From: Mytilus californianus | Lineage: Eukaryota > Mollusca > Bivalvia > Mytilida > Mytilidae | Length of the DNA stretch: 64,000 nucleotides | NCBI RefSeq assembly: GCF_021869535.1 | Contig: NW_026262668.1 | Coordinates: 23,689,732-23,753,731, forward strand | Direction: 5' to 3' | Part shown: one piece after another, positions 23,844 through 34,917 of the stretch | Numbering within the stretch: position 1 is the stretch's first letter | Layout of the letters: every line of letters begins with the position of its first letter | The notes under the pieces: model-generated | The model's database searches: none | Seen by the model: only the letters and a program-made list of their open reading frames with translations | Told to the model about the DNA's origin: nothing | Made by a program: the position numbers and the translations under genes

Positions 23844-26800
23844 GTGATTGAAATAGTTATTTCAATGGAAAGAATTGCAATGCACAATGATAAGATAGCC
23901 GTTAAAGCCAAACGTTCATAGATACAACCAAACAGGCATGGATTTTATTTATACATGAATAACATAAATTATAAACAAAATCTACTAAAAAAAACAGAGG
24001 AAATTCATATTGTGTCTTCACGTCTGTAGGCATGAGAAGAAACATGATATTGTTGTTGAGACCAAAATGTTGCAACATTTATCATGACAAATACATGAAC
24101 AAAAGCATTTAAACACACCAAATAAATTTGTTAACGTTCACATTTCACACTTATAGTTTCAACACTTTGCACATTTACATGAAAAATTATCTTTGTCACG
24201 ATAAACATTACACGCAACTGTTACATGTATTATGTAATAAGGTCATAGACACTTAATACATAGAACACCAAGAGCGAATTGTATAAAAATTGAGGAAATG
24301 AAATATAGCCATGATCGGTGAAATATTGATGTTAAAATTACGCTTAAAGCAAGATAGTTCATTAATAAAACATGTTCTTTTGTCATAAACTAGATGCAAT
24401 TAACGAGTCATTAAAGCCAAACGATCCGTGTTGACAAACCATGTGAAATGTTTACATTTATTTCAAGATATCACTGCGCTTCTGAATGTGTAAGTCGGTA
24501 TTTCATTGCATTATCCACACCACTGCACCAGCATACACACTGATTTAATCAAAAATAGAATCACAATATCTTGTCGAAATAGAATTCAAATATTGGACAA
24601 ATTCTCGTTCATGCTATCAGTCTGGCTGTCTAACGAAATCACTCCTGAGTTGCGAAATTTAGACGCCCCGGAACAGTTTATATGATTCTTTATTTAGATT
24701 GCCTTACACCACTTCCGGTTTATTTAAATTTCGACTAGTCACAGTGTTGTGTGTAACTGTTTTTTCTATCTTCTTTTTCGTGGTCAGTAGGTCTGATCTG
24801 AAATGTCTTCTGAGTTTGTTTGCAATATGCATTCCATTACAGTTTTGGTAATTTAAAAGCCTGTTTCTTCATTTTAGTTACTGGTATTTCAATTAAATAA
24901 ATTTAAATAGTCCCATGACTATCAAAGTATATTCGAATATCCTTGCTTTTTACTTTTAAGCTACAATATTTAACAAAGCTACATTAATAGATTATAATGC
25001 AAGATATCCGAGAATGCTTGAAAATGCATTTCCCTGTCAGCTGATTTTTGTCTTTTTCCTTTTGTCTTTTTTTTATACTTGTTTAAAAGAATCAAGGATA
25101 CTAGCAAAAGGTCATAAATCAAAATGGAATAAATAAATTAGTAAATAATAAACATAGGAGTGCAAGAAACATTAAAGCTCAAGAAAATGGCAATGTGATT
25201 ATGAGATGAAGGATAACAACAAAAGCGCTGTTCCTTTGCTTTATGTGTTTTTTGGTGCGACTGTACTGATTTTATTTCATGGATGGATACCCCCATACCC
25301 TTTTCTTTTCTATTATATTATGTACTTAATTTAAAAGTAACATTACTGACGAAATAAGAATATTTGTTTACGATTAAATAGGAATCCATCTTATTTTCAA
25401 AATTCCGCTATTTTAAAATATAATACACAGAGAGATACCGACATCATGATATGTTAGAAAATATCTTCACCTGACAAGAGATAATATACAACACGTGTGA
25501 AAAATTTAGTGTTGGCAAATGTACCAATTTCACCTTAGATAATAATCCATCATAACATCTTTCACTCAACTAAATAAAACGATATCATAAGCATAAAAAA
25601 GCAGCAAGTCACTCATGTGAAAACATTATCATATTTTGTAACATAAAAATGTGAATAGCTGAGTACACCAATCATTCAAATGGGCCATTAGTAGCTACGC
25701 CGTTGTAGGTTAATGTTTGTTACTTGCCTGTGGTATCTAACAACCAGATGCATTGAAGCTAAGGGCGGTCCGACTGCTTAAGCTGTGTGGCTTCATCCCA
25801 AGAAGAAGTTTCATATGTTATCTAAAGTGGGCTTTTGATGGAAGCAAAAATTAAACAAGATTCATAATGGAAATATAATTTAGTCGAGTGGCTTTTCTTT
25901 AATTTGAAGGTCGTGAAAGATGTTTTTTTTCACACAGAAGAAATAGAAGGTCATCGCAGGTCATCGAGTGCTCCTATAAATTGTGTATTTAGGTCAAATT
26001 TGACTTTTAAGATGGAATATTTAATTAGTGTTATGAATTAAACATGCATTTGTTTCCTGTCGAAATTATTATCTAAAATATGCATTCAATTTTGATTTAT
26101 TCAACTTTCTTTCAATGGTTATATAACTCTTGGTGTTAGATATATCTGAGATGCAAGGTATACGTCAATGCGACAGCAAACTAACGACACAAAAGCAAAA
26201 AGACATCTAGACGTCAACATACTGTCTTCAACAAGAGATATATGTTTATATAATATGTCAAGCTCTAAATCTTTCCTATTCTAAAACAGTTTGGAATTTT
26301 AACGAGGGCTATCAAAGATGGCATCAACCCTAAATTCTCCAAAAGAAAGAAAAAACATAATTACAACATGACATGATAGTATTGAACCACTGACAAGGTT
26401 TCTAATTTTTCGAGACGGGTTTAAATTGAGTTTTTTTTTGCAATCTCAATGGCCCAAGTTTTTAATCTGGATGCTGTTCTATGTGATAATTAACGTACTT
26501 CACCAAATACGTAATATTTTTACATATCTACCCAAAGATTGGTTCATTCTGGGTGGTGATCTATACCGATATTATTGTATGTGGGATCCGAGGTTTCAAA
26601 TTTTCGCCCATCTTGTCCGTATAACAAAGGACTGTGCTTAAAAATTATCATCGAGTTCTTTAGTCCATATTATAAAAAAAAACATGTATTTAGAAGACGT
26701 CACCAAATTTATTTTGAACACTCGAATCCCTTACACCTGTTTATGTTAAAAAAAGAAATAATGTTTTCTTTCGTAATGTAATTTATAGAGTGAATATAAA

Positions 26801-27309
26801 TGTAAAAATATCGCTTCAGCCATTATCTAAATTGTTCTAATGTTCATATACGTTATTTATGGCATCTAATGGACGTATACCTCACACATTTACATGTCAA
26901 ATTTTCCACCTTTTCAAATTTAGATTGGAGGAGTGGAATATGATTTTTATAAACAATGTCGCGGGACAATACAAACAGTAGCGGCGGAGTGATTTATGTA
27001 TATGGGTAAAGTGGTTTCGTTTTTTCCTTAGTAAATAATTCATCAAGTATTCCGATGAAGCATAAATTATATTTTTCATAATAATATGTGATATGATTAT
27101 TAATTTGACACCCAAGAAATACGATGTGATTTCCTGCCATTCAAAGACCTCCCTGTTCAAAATTCTCAACAAATTGAACTACTTTGAACCGTAGAGGCAA
27201 GCAAAAACATTTTACAGAATTTTTATATTTATCTTAGATATATAGTTTAGTGTATATCAATCCCATGAGCCCCTCTTTACATACTATAGATAATAACACA
27301 TATTATGTT
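23843..27309. other. Intron stretch without recognised elements
   Basis: AT-rich. A modestly GC-richer segment lies at about 25690-25800 (CTACGCCGTTGTAGG, GGGCGGTCCGACTGC) but no RNA gene fold or reading frame supports it. Open frames near 26426-26781 and 26897-27172 have no domain. Confidence 0.45.
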
Positions 27310-27435
27310 CTTGGTTATTGTCTGACATTTTCACGTTTATTGTTTTGTCTTAAATCAAGCCGTTGATTTTTTTCTTATTGAATTGTTTCACTTTTTGTCG
27401 TGCTGAGTCCTATTATAGCTGATTATACGGATGGC
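27310..27435 (-). repeat. Family A repeat, left half of an interrupted copy
   Basis: Carries CTTAAATCAAGCCGTTGATT, TTGAATTGTTTCAC and GCTGATTATACGGATGGCTT, collinear with the reverse-strand family A copy at 17870-18092. It stops exactly where composite copy 2 begins; the other half resumes at 30588. Confidence 0.75.
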
Positions 27436-27491
27436 TTTTTATACGACCGCAAAAATTGAAAATTTTTTGGTCGTATATTGGTATGACGTTG

Positions 27492-27532
<41 letters not shown>

Positions 27533-27574
27533 TGGCGTCGTCCGGCGTCGTCCGAAGACACATTGGTTTTCGCA

Positions 27575-28140
27575 CTCTAACTTTAGTTTAAGTAAATGGA
27601 TCTCCATGAAATTTTACCATAAGGTTCAATACCACGAAAGGAAGGTGGGGATTGATTTTGGGGGTTATGGTACCAACAGTTAAGGAATTAGGGGCCAAAA
27701 AGGGGCCAAAAATAAGCATTTTTGTAACTTCCAGACAATAACTTGTGTGTAAGTGTATGGATCTCTCTGACATTGTACCACAAGGTTCCATATCACAAAG
27801 GGAAGGCTGTAATTGATTTCGGGGGTAATTGCCTCAAAATTTTAGGAATTAGGGGCCAAAAAAGGGGCAAAAAAGAAGCATTTTTCCTATTTCATGACAA
27901 TAACTTGTGTGTAAGTGTTTGGATATTTCTGAAATTGTACTACAAGGTTCCATATCACAAAGGGAAAGCTGGAATTGAGTTTGGGGGTAATTGCCCGAAA
28001 CGTTTAGGAATTGGGGGCCAAAAAGGGGCCAAAAATAAGCATTTTTCTAGTTTCCAGACAATAACTTGTGTTCAAGTGTATGGATCTCTCTGAAATTGTA
28101 CTGCAAGGTACCATACCACAAAGGGAAGGCTGGGATTGAG
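27575..28140 (+). repeat. About 160-bp tandem array in copy 2 (four units)
   Basis: Same unit as in copies 1 and 3 (TTAGGAATTAGGGGCCAAAA, GGGGGTAATTGCC). ATGGATCT-type landmarks lie near 27594, 27757, 27919 and 28080. The open frame 27743-28093 is a by-product of this array. Confidence 0.9.
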
Positions 28141-28343
28141 TTTGGGGGTGATGAATCATAAGGGGGTTCAAAAAATTTGGGGGGGGGGGGGGGGTTTTCT
28201 TTTTTTTTCTTTTTTTCCTTTTTTTTTTCTTTTAAAATTTTCCATTTTAAGTTGGTTATTTCTGATTAATATTTAAAAGCAAATAATAATGATATGGTAG
28301 GAGATACACACCAAACAGGATGTGTAAATTATTATATAATAAG

Positions 28344-28570
28344 TATTGTGCAATAGCAAGAAATTTTCAATTGCACAGTATTGCACAATTGCAAGAAATC
28401 TCCAATTGCACAGTATTGCGCAATAGCAAGAAATCTTCAATTGCACAGTATTGCGCAATAGCAAGAAATATCCAATAGCACAATATTGCGCAATAGCAAG
28501 AAATTGTCAATTGTACAGTATTGCACAATAGCAAGAAATATTCAATTGCACAGTATTGTGCAAAAGAAGA
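28344..28570 (+). repeat. 35-bp tandem array with ATTGCGCAAT palindromes (copy 2)
   Basis: Unit: CAATAGCAAGAAAT, a TCTTCAATTGCACAG core and TATTGCG. About 6.5 units. The perfect palindrome ATTGCGCAAT occurs at 28415-28424, 28450-28459 and 28485-28494, exactly 35 bp apart; other units carry ATTGCACAAT-type variants. Confidence 0.92.
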
Positions 28571-28630
28571 TACTTCGTATAAATTGCTTATTTCTTGATC
28601 AATTTCAATGGGGTTTTATTCTTGAATTCT

Positions 28631-30380
28631 TGGGGTTCTTTAATATGCTGAATCTAACCGTGTATTAAGTTTTTGGATTTTGGGCCCCGTTTTTAAATTG
28701 GTCCACATTGAGGTCCAAAGGGTCCAAAATTTAACTTTGTTTGATTTCATCAAAAATTGAATTATTGGGGTTCTTTGATATGCCGAATCTAACCGTGTAT
28801 TTAGATTCTTAATTTTTGGTTCCGTTTTCAAATTGGTCTACATTAAGGTCAAAAGGGTCCAAAATTAAACTTAGTTTGATTTTAACAAAAATTGAATTTT
28901 TAGGGTACTTTGATATGCTGAATCTAAACATGTATTTAGATTTTTGATTATGGGCCCAGTTTTCAAGTTGGTCCAAATCGGGGTCCAAAATTAAACTTTG
29001 TTTGATTTCAACAAAAATTGAATATATGGGGTTTTTTGATATGCTGAATCTAACCATGTATTTAGATTTTTGATTTTTGGGCCCCGTTATCAACTTTGTC
29101 CACATTGAGGTCAAAAGGGTCCAAAATTAAACTTTGTTTGATTTCATCAAAAATTGAATTCTTGGGGTTCTTTGATATGCTGAATCTAAACATGTGTTTA
29201 GATTTTTGATTATGGGCCCAGTTTTCAAGTTGGTCCAAGTTGGGGTCCAAAATTAAACTTTGTTTGATTTCAACAAAAATTGAATATATGGGGTTCTTTG
29301 ATATGCTGAATCTAAACATGTATTTAGATTTTAGATTTTTGGCCCAGTTTTCAAGTTGGTCCAAATTGGGGTCCAAAATTAAACTTTGTTTGATTTCAAC
29401 AAAAATTGAATATATGGGGTTCTTTGATATGCTGAATCTTACCATGTATTTAGATTTTTTATTTGTGGGCCCGCTATCAAATTGGTTCATATTGAGGTCA
29501 AAAGGGTCCAAAGTTAAACTTTGTTTGATTTCATCAAAAATTTAATTATTGGGGTTCTTTGATATGCCAAATCTAACCGTGTATTTAGATTTTTAATTTT
29601 GGGTCCCGTTTTTTAAATTGGTCTACATTAAGGTCCAAAGGGTCCAAAATTAAACTTAGTTTGATTTAACAAAAATTGAATTTTTGGGGTTCTTTGATAT
29701 GCTGAATCTAAACATGTGTTTAGATTTTTGATTATGGGACCAGTTTTCAAGTTGGTCCAAGTTGGGGTCCAAAATTAAACTTTGTTTGATTTCAACAAAA
29801 ATTGAATATATGGGGTTCTTTGATATGCTGAATCTAAACATGTATTTAGATTTTAGATTTTTGGCCCAGTTTTCAAGTTGGTACAAATTTGGGTCCAAAA
29901 TTAAACTTTGTTTGATTTCAACAAAAATTGAATATATGGGGTTCTTTGATATGCTGAATCTTACCATGTATTTAGATTTTTTATTTTGTGGGCCTGCTAT
30001 CAAATTGGTTCATATTGAGGTCAAAAGGGTCCAAAATTAAACTTTGTTTGATTTCATCAAAAATTGAATTATTGGGGTTCTTTGATATGCCAAATCTAAC
30101 CGTGTTTTTAGATTTTTAATTTTGGGTCCCGTTTTTTAAATTGGTCTACATTAAGGTCCAAAGGGTCCAAAATTAAACTTAGTTTGATTTTTAACAAAAA
30201 TTGAATTCTTGGGGTACTTTGATATGCTGAATCTAAACATGTGTTTAGATTTTTGATTATGGGACCAGTTTTCAAGTTTGTCCAAGTTGGGGTCCAAAAT
30301 TAAACTTTGTTTGATTTCAACAAAAATTGAATATATGGGGTTCTTTGATATGCTGAATCTAACCATGTATTTTGATTTTG
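28631..30380 (+). repeat. About 130-bp tandem array with higher-order structure (copy 2)
   Basis: About 14 units marked by TTTGATATGCTGAATCTAA and GGTCCAAAATTAAACTTTGT. Unit lengths alternate around 126 and 134 bp. A block starting with ATGCCAAATCTAACCG near 29558 recurs near 30080 in the same context, giving a higher-order period of about 524 bp (four units). The minus-strand frames 28809-29114, 29062-29511 and 29656-30003 encode a repeating K-S-K-Y-M-(V/F)-R-F-S-I-S-K peptide. They arise from the array and are not supported as genes. Confidence 0.92.
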
Positions 30381-30587
30381 GACATTGGACCATAATAGGT
30401 AAATTAAAAAATTTGAGTTCTTAGACCACATTCTTTCTGTGTCAGAAACCTATGCTGTGTCAAATATTTAATCACAATCCAAATTCAGAGCTGTATCAAG
30501 CTTGAATGTTGTGTCCATACTTGCCCCAACTGTTCAGGGTTCGACCTCTGCGGTCGTATCAAGCTGCGCCCAGCGAAGCATTTTATT

Positions 30588-30700
30588 GCTTATCGCTGAA
30601 GGCCGTTCTGTAACATATAGGTGCTTACTTCCACGTCATTTGGACTCTGGTGGATAGTTGTCTCATTGGCAATGATATCACATGTCCTTATTTTTAAAAA
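30588..30700 (-). repeat. Family A repeat, right half of the interrupted copy
   Basis: Resumes with GCTTATCGCTGAAGGCCGTT and ends with GTTGTCTCATTGGCAATGAT, matching the continuation expected from the copy at 17870-18092. Together with 27310-27435 it makes a normal reverse-strand family A copy once the composite element is removed. Confidence 0.78.
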
Positions 30701-30917
30701 TAATTAAATAATGTAATAGATATTGGGATAACTATATGAAATTTTAACAGTCGGGTTCATTAATCAGACTCGTCGTCTTTTAATTCAGTGATCTATACTA
30801 AAAAGCTTCCTTATAACAGCGCTTACAAACGCTTTTACCAGTGACTGTTGAATTGTACTATCAGCTTTTTCTTGTTTTTGTCATTGCATGTATAACTACG
30901 GAGTTCATATAAAAAGA

Positions 30918-31072
30918 AGAAGATGTGGTATGATTGCCATTAGACAACTCTACCACCAGAGACAAAATAGCGTAGAAATTAACAACTATAGGTCACCGTA
31001 CGGCCTTCAACAATGAGCAAAACCCAAACCGCATAGCAAGCTGTATGTTTATTTCAGCCTATCATATCCTGT
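30918..31072 (+). repeat. Family A fragment, forward
   Basis: GATGTGGTATGATTGCCATT, then AACTATAGGTCACCGTACGG and CCTTCAACAATGAGCAAAAC. Collinear with the first part of the forward copy at 48312-48790. Confidence 0.8.
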
Positions 31073-31283
31073 GTCTAAAATGAAGAATCTTATAAATTAA
31101 TTATATTTCTTTTTTATCCGCGGCACAGTTTTTTTTCTCAATTTTTGAAATTTCATCTTAAGTGAACTAGTAGCACTGCATGTTAAATAAAAATAAAAAC
31201 GATTGTATAAAAAGAAAAATGAAAACATGCATCGACAAGACATGGAAGATATTGACATATTGTGTATATAATGTATAGGAATG

Positions 31284-31392
31284 TGAATAAAAAGAGATAC
31301 GGTGGCCTATAATTGCTTACATCAACTTCATTTGAGCTCTGGTTTATAGTTGTCTCACTGTTGTCATACCACATCATCCCCTTTTATATGAG
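31284..31392 (-). repeat. Family A fragment, reverse
   Basis: GGTGGCCTATAATTGCTTAC followed by TAGTTGTCTCACTG and GTCATACCACATCATC. With the two preceding fragments, three family A pieces lie within 800 bp in -, +, - order. Confidence 0.75.
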
Positions 31393-33520
31393 GTATACAT
31401 CATTCAGTCAAAAACTTTAAGACACAACTTAAAGCAAAAAGACATTTTGAGGTAAACAGCCGGTTTTCGTCAATATGTAAAATGCAAGTCTCTTTAGACA
31501 CGGATACTTTAAACATGGAGAGCTATATTTATAACATTCGTAATAAGTATTTTATTTGCATGCATGTGACATGCATTTGTAAGTACATGGTACTATTCAA
31601 CAAATGTCAAGAATAACATCAAACAGTGTTATAATACATGTATTAGATTGCACAATGTAATTCTAGTCAAGAAAGACTGAATTACCAAATTTAAAAAATT
31701 GCAAAGTTAAATCTATTGATAAAACTTCAAAGCTAAATGTGAAATTTGATAGGTGTCATTTTAGGTAAGTAAAGTGGGATCTTTTTGACCTTTGTTATAT
31801 ATAATTGACTCTTTGACTTAATGCACAAATGTTATTTTTATTGACCCGATTCTTTGCTTTTTAAGTTCGTTTTTAATTATTTGAGATTGGTATAGTCGGT
31901 ACCAGTTAGACCCTTTGGAATCATTTAAACTGCATGAGTGCAATATACGTCTCTTTACTATTACGAATAAAAGGTGCATGTTATTTTTTTTGTATCATGA
32001 AAGCCATGATTATACTTAGGTTTTTATTAAAACATGGTTATTGAATTTGAGCCACACCAATAGAAATGTAAGATGTGGTCCTATTCCTGCTTGCAAGTCG
32101 GCGTTTAATAAGGTTAATAGAAAAACGAGAAAATATCCATTTACACCCTGAGAAATTCCGCACATTAAATTTTGGAGGAATCTTCAATAATGTTTTTTAC
32201 GAAATCGGTGTGATTGCTGACACGATTTTTTTTTAAATACAAAAAGTTAAAGCACACTTATACACAAATCAAAAAGAAAAATAAAGAGAAGAAAATATAT
32301 CTTTTTAAAGGTTTGTTTTTCCATCTGTATGTCCGTACATTCAATCAATGATTTAAGTAAAGGTATAATTTGAGATAATTATTTTTCGATCCTTTGATCT
32401 TTGATTTGTTGATAGTGGAAAAATTAAAAAGAACTTTAGTGTTGAAAATTAGAGGCCATCATAAAGAAAGGTTAATAATATTTTCGTACCTCTCGACCTT
32501 TAGTTACCATTGTTGTTGCCATCATATTTTTAACTTTATTGTGTACATGTGCTAGCTCCAGATGTGAAGTTTGGGAGCCATTTTGACCAAAATTATAAGA
32601 TTATGAAAATTTTTAACTTGCAACCATAAACAAATATTTGTAACTTTAACTCTTCTGTCTTTATTTTGTTTTGTTTTTTGTTAAAACAAAAATGGAGGAA
32701 GCTGACAAAAGGAGCTCCTGGTTGACTTTCATTATTTTATATTTCTAATTTCTTTATCGTTCTATATCTCCTTTCCCCCACAAAAGGAGTGCTATAGTAT
32801 ATTTTTCAAAGAATTAGGTAACCTCTGAAATAATAAACTAACAAAGAAACAGTTCTGATTCGCAGCAGTATAAACCAATACATGTTAGAAGCAGATATTT
32901 CATTATTTTTGTGAAATACATAGTTTATATGAATGTCTTAAAAACTTGAGGTCTCTCTATCCTAATTTATTTCTACATAAACGTAAGTAGAACGCTAAAA
33001 CTGTATACCTTCTTCTTAACATTGATCTTTATCATAGCAAATCAGTACTTCTTGTCTTTTGATTTATGATTTTAACATGTTTCGACAGGACTTTCTGAGA
33101 AAGGCTATGCTAAACTATTAAAGATAGACTGATTGTTGCTTGTGTTACGTCCAGTGGCAAATATAGATTTCTGAAACGGACACAGATATTGCTACAAGAA
33201 AGTTCGGATTAAGACGTTGATAAATCTCGTTTTATCTTAAACTTTCTCCTTTATGTTAAGAATTCTTCAATGTTCACATACATCCTATGACTACTTTAAA
33301 ATTTAATTTAAAAACTTTATTTCAATCAGGAGTTTCCTCCCATTGATTGCTTTAAAGTTGAAATAATTGTTAATGGGGAGTTCACGGATATATTAAATTT
33401 GTTAAAACAATTGGATTAATTAGGTAAAAAAAATAAGAGTGAACTCAAAAACACTGCAGAAGTAATGCTAATGTTTGAACTATCAAAATATTAATTTAAA
33501 TTCAATTTCTTTATCTTCAG
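31393..33520. other. Last 2.1 kb of the Hox intron
   Basis: AT-rich, no recognised repeat or gene. It ends with the acceptor TTATCTTCAG. The ATG at 33475 lies in the intron and is not the start of a separate gene. Confidence 0.55.
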
Positions 33521-33807
33521 GACCAAACTCAAACCAGAGAAGAAGAGGCAGACAAACATATACAAGGTTTCAAACTTTAGAACTAGAAAAAGAATTCAAA
33601 TTCAATAGGTACCTCACGAGACGAAGACGAATAGAACTTTCTCATATGTTGTGTTTGACTGAACGACAAATAAAAATTTGGTTTCAAAATAGAAGAATGA
33701 AAGAAAAGAAAGAACTACAAGCAATAAAAGAAATAAACGAACAGAATAAATCTCCTGAAAAAGTTAAACCGGTATCTCCTGTGTCATCAGGCGATGTATC
33801 AAGCTGA
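33521..33807 (+). CDS. Lox2: Hox protein, coding exon 2 (homeodomain and C-terminus), Lox2/Lox4 class
   Basis: DNA-binding exon of the Hox gene. It begins with the last two bases of the split glycine codon, then P-N-S-N-Q, a complete 60-residue homeodomain (protein residues 171-230, nt 33538-33717), the Ubd-A-like extension Q-A-I-K-E-I-N-E-Q (231-239), a serine/proline/lysine tail and a TGA stop. Homeodomain landmarks are intact: L16, F20, R31, then helix 3 with Q44, I47, W48, F49, Q50, N51, R53 and K55. [11 protein letters not shown] at the N-terminal arm and the [17 protein letters not shown] helix are typical of Antp/Ubx/abd-A-class Hox proteins. The Ubd-A peptide restricts this to Ubx/abd-A relatives, which are Lox2 and Lox4 in spiralians. 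I-E-L-S-H and M-K-E-K-K-E (instead of the usual M-K-L-K-K-E) fit my recollection of Lox2, but Lox4 cannot be excluded without a tree. No frameshift or missing residue. Confidence 0.96.
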
Positions 33808-34887
33808 GAAATTATGTGTTCTTAGGTTCCTACCTCCACGGACTGAAGAGCTCATTCCCGAACATCCGGTGTTTCCTACACGAGAAGACTGAAACGAGAA
33901 CTTTTACTTAAATTATACGTTTATCAGTAGAAAAATTAGAATTATTATTTCACATTATAGGATGACGGATACGGGAGCCTGACATTTGGTACTGCCCTTA
34001 TAAACGAGAATGGACTGCCTATTAACGAGAATTTACGTGAATACGAAAGCGTTTCCAAATGGCCTGCCATTTAAAATGGCGGATGCAAGAAGAGTGGAGA
34101 TATCATTTACTTTTACAAACCTTTTCATTTATCATCGCTATCGACGCAAATGTTCATCGTCATAAATGTTTATAGTGCTATTATGTGTATATTTTTATGT
34201 ATGTACTATAACATGTTGAATTTATATATAGAAAGATACTGCTCAAAATAATGTACTTCATATGTGAAACTTTCATGTATGTTTTGTAATCCGAATTCAA
34301 AGTTCGAAAAATAATTTGATACAACTGAATTTTCTTGCCGCAAACAATAGTGCAATATAGGAGAAAAATACGTTTACATGCTTTTTAAATAGTAAAATTA
34401 CTTTTCGAACAAAAAAAATCCGAATGTTTGAGAGAAAATTCAGATTAAAAATATTGCAGTTGTCAGAAAAACTTTCTGCAATAGAGTTTGGAATACTGCA
34501 TTGTCCATTTTCCACGGTTGTAATTTTATTTTCATAAAATATATTATTCAAATTCAAAATTTAAAGGACCCAAATTTGCTTCAATATAAGAAGAGTACAG
34601 AGGGAATTTTAACACAATTAGAAAAAAACAAATGTCATGTGTTTCATTTTTAAAAGATGAAAACCTTTTCATTCAATTTTCTTTTGCGTTAAATTTTCTT
34701 TATTTGTTAGATGTAGCTTAATTAGGATACAGTACTTAATTTTGTTTTAAAAATGTATGCCAATTCCGAAAACCTAACTGCAGAGAATAAGGATCATTGG
34801 GTTTCTTACAAGTTTCAGATATCATTTTTACATGTTTAATCAGTTAATTCCAGATAATCTACTAAAATTTGCTTATTTATTAATAAA
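33808..34887 (+). other. Probable 3' UTR of the Hox gene
   Basis: Sequence after the TGA stop, with no further coding signature. The first canonical AATAAA I find on this strand is at 34882-34887, with a weaker ATTAAA near 34444. A 1.1-kb 3' UTR is reasonable for a Hox gene, but the end is a guess. The minus-strand open frame 34297-34557 has no recognised domain. Confidence 0.4.
34634..34687 (+). repeat. 54-bp direct repeat, first copy
   Basis: GTCATGTGTTTCATTTTTAA, then AAGATGAAAACCTTTTCATT and CAATTTTCTTTTGC. The same segment with two substitutions lies at 35789-35842, offset by 1155 bp. The sequence between the copies includes a family B repeat. Confidence 0.9.
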
Positions 34888-34917
34888 AAAAAGGTATTCA
34901 TTGTTTAAACTTAAAAC

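Larger units (their letters stand above)
27436..30587 (+). mobile_element. Composite ATACGACCGC repeat, copy 2 (long form)
   Basis: Starts TTTTTATACGACCGC and ends GCGAAGCATTTTATT. Order: 5' palindrome (27440-27477), (GTC)n microsatellite near 27493-27535, four units of about 160 bp, a 16-base G-run (28179-28194) followed by a long T/C tract, the 35-bp array (28344-28570), about 14 units of about 130 bp (28631-30380), then the tail with GGGTTCGACCTCTGCGGTCG. No protein-coding capacity beyond array-derived frames. It interrupts a family A repeat, so it arrived as a unit. Confidence 0.85.
3484..33520 (+). other. Single large Hox intron (about 30 kb)
   Basis: Donor GTTAGT at 3484, acceptor TTATCTTCAG ending at 33520 with a short pyrimidine-rich tract. 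Joining the phase-1 ends gives an uninterrupted GGA glycine codon and links the hexapeptide to the homeodomain by a linker of only nine residues (S-I-V-G-P-N-S-N-Q). An intron between hexapeptide and homeodomain is the standard Hox position. The intron contains two copies of the composite repeat, several small inverted-repeat elements and tandem arrays, listed separately. Confidence 0.88.

Noticed and set aside
25690..25800. GC-richer segment considered as an RNA gene
   Set aside because: No cloverleaf, B-box or other recognised RNA signature could be found by eye.
27743..28093. 116-codon open frame on the plus strand
   Set aside because: It lies wholly inside the about 160-bp tandem array. 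The same peptide-like repeats appear in copy 3 and in other frames and strands, so openness is a by-product of the repeat.
29062..29511. 149-codon minus-strand frame with a repeating peptide
   Set aside because: Translation of the about 130-bp array. Units of non-multiple-of-three length and frames on both strands argue against coding selection.
33475..33520. ATG at 33475 as start of a short homeobox protein
   Set aside because: The bases before 33521 form a splice acceptor, and the phase-1 junction to 3483 restores the expected hexapeptide-linker-homeodomain protein.
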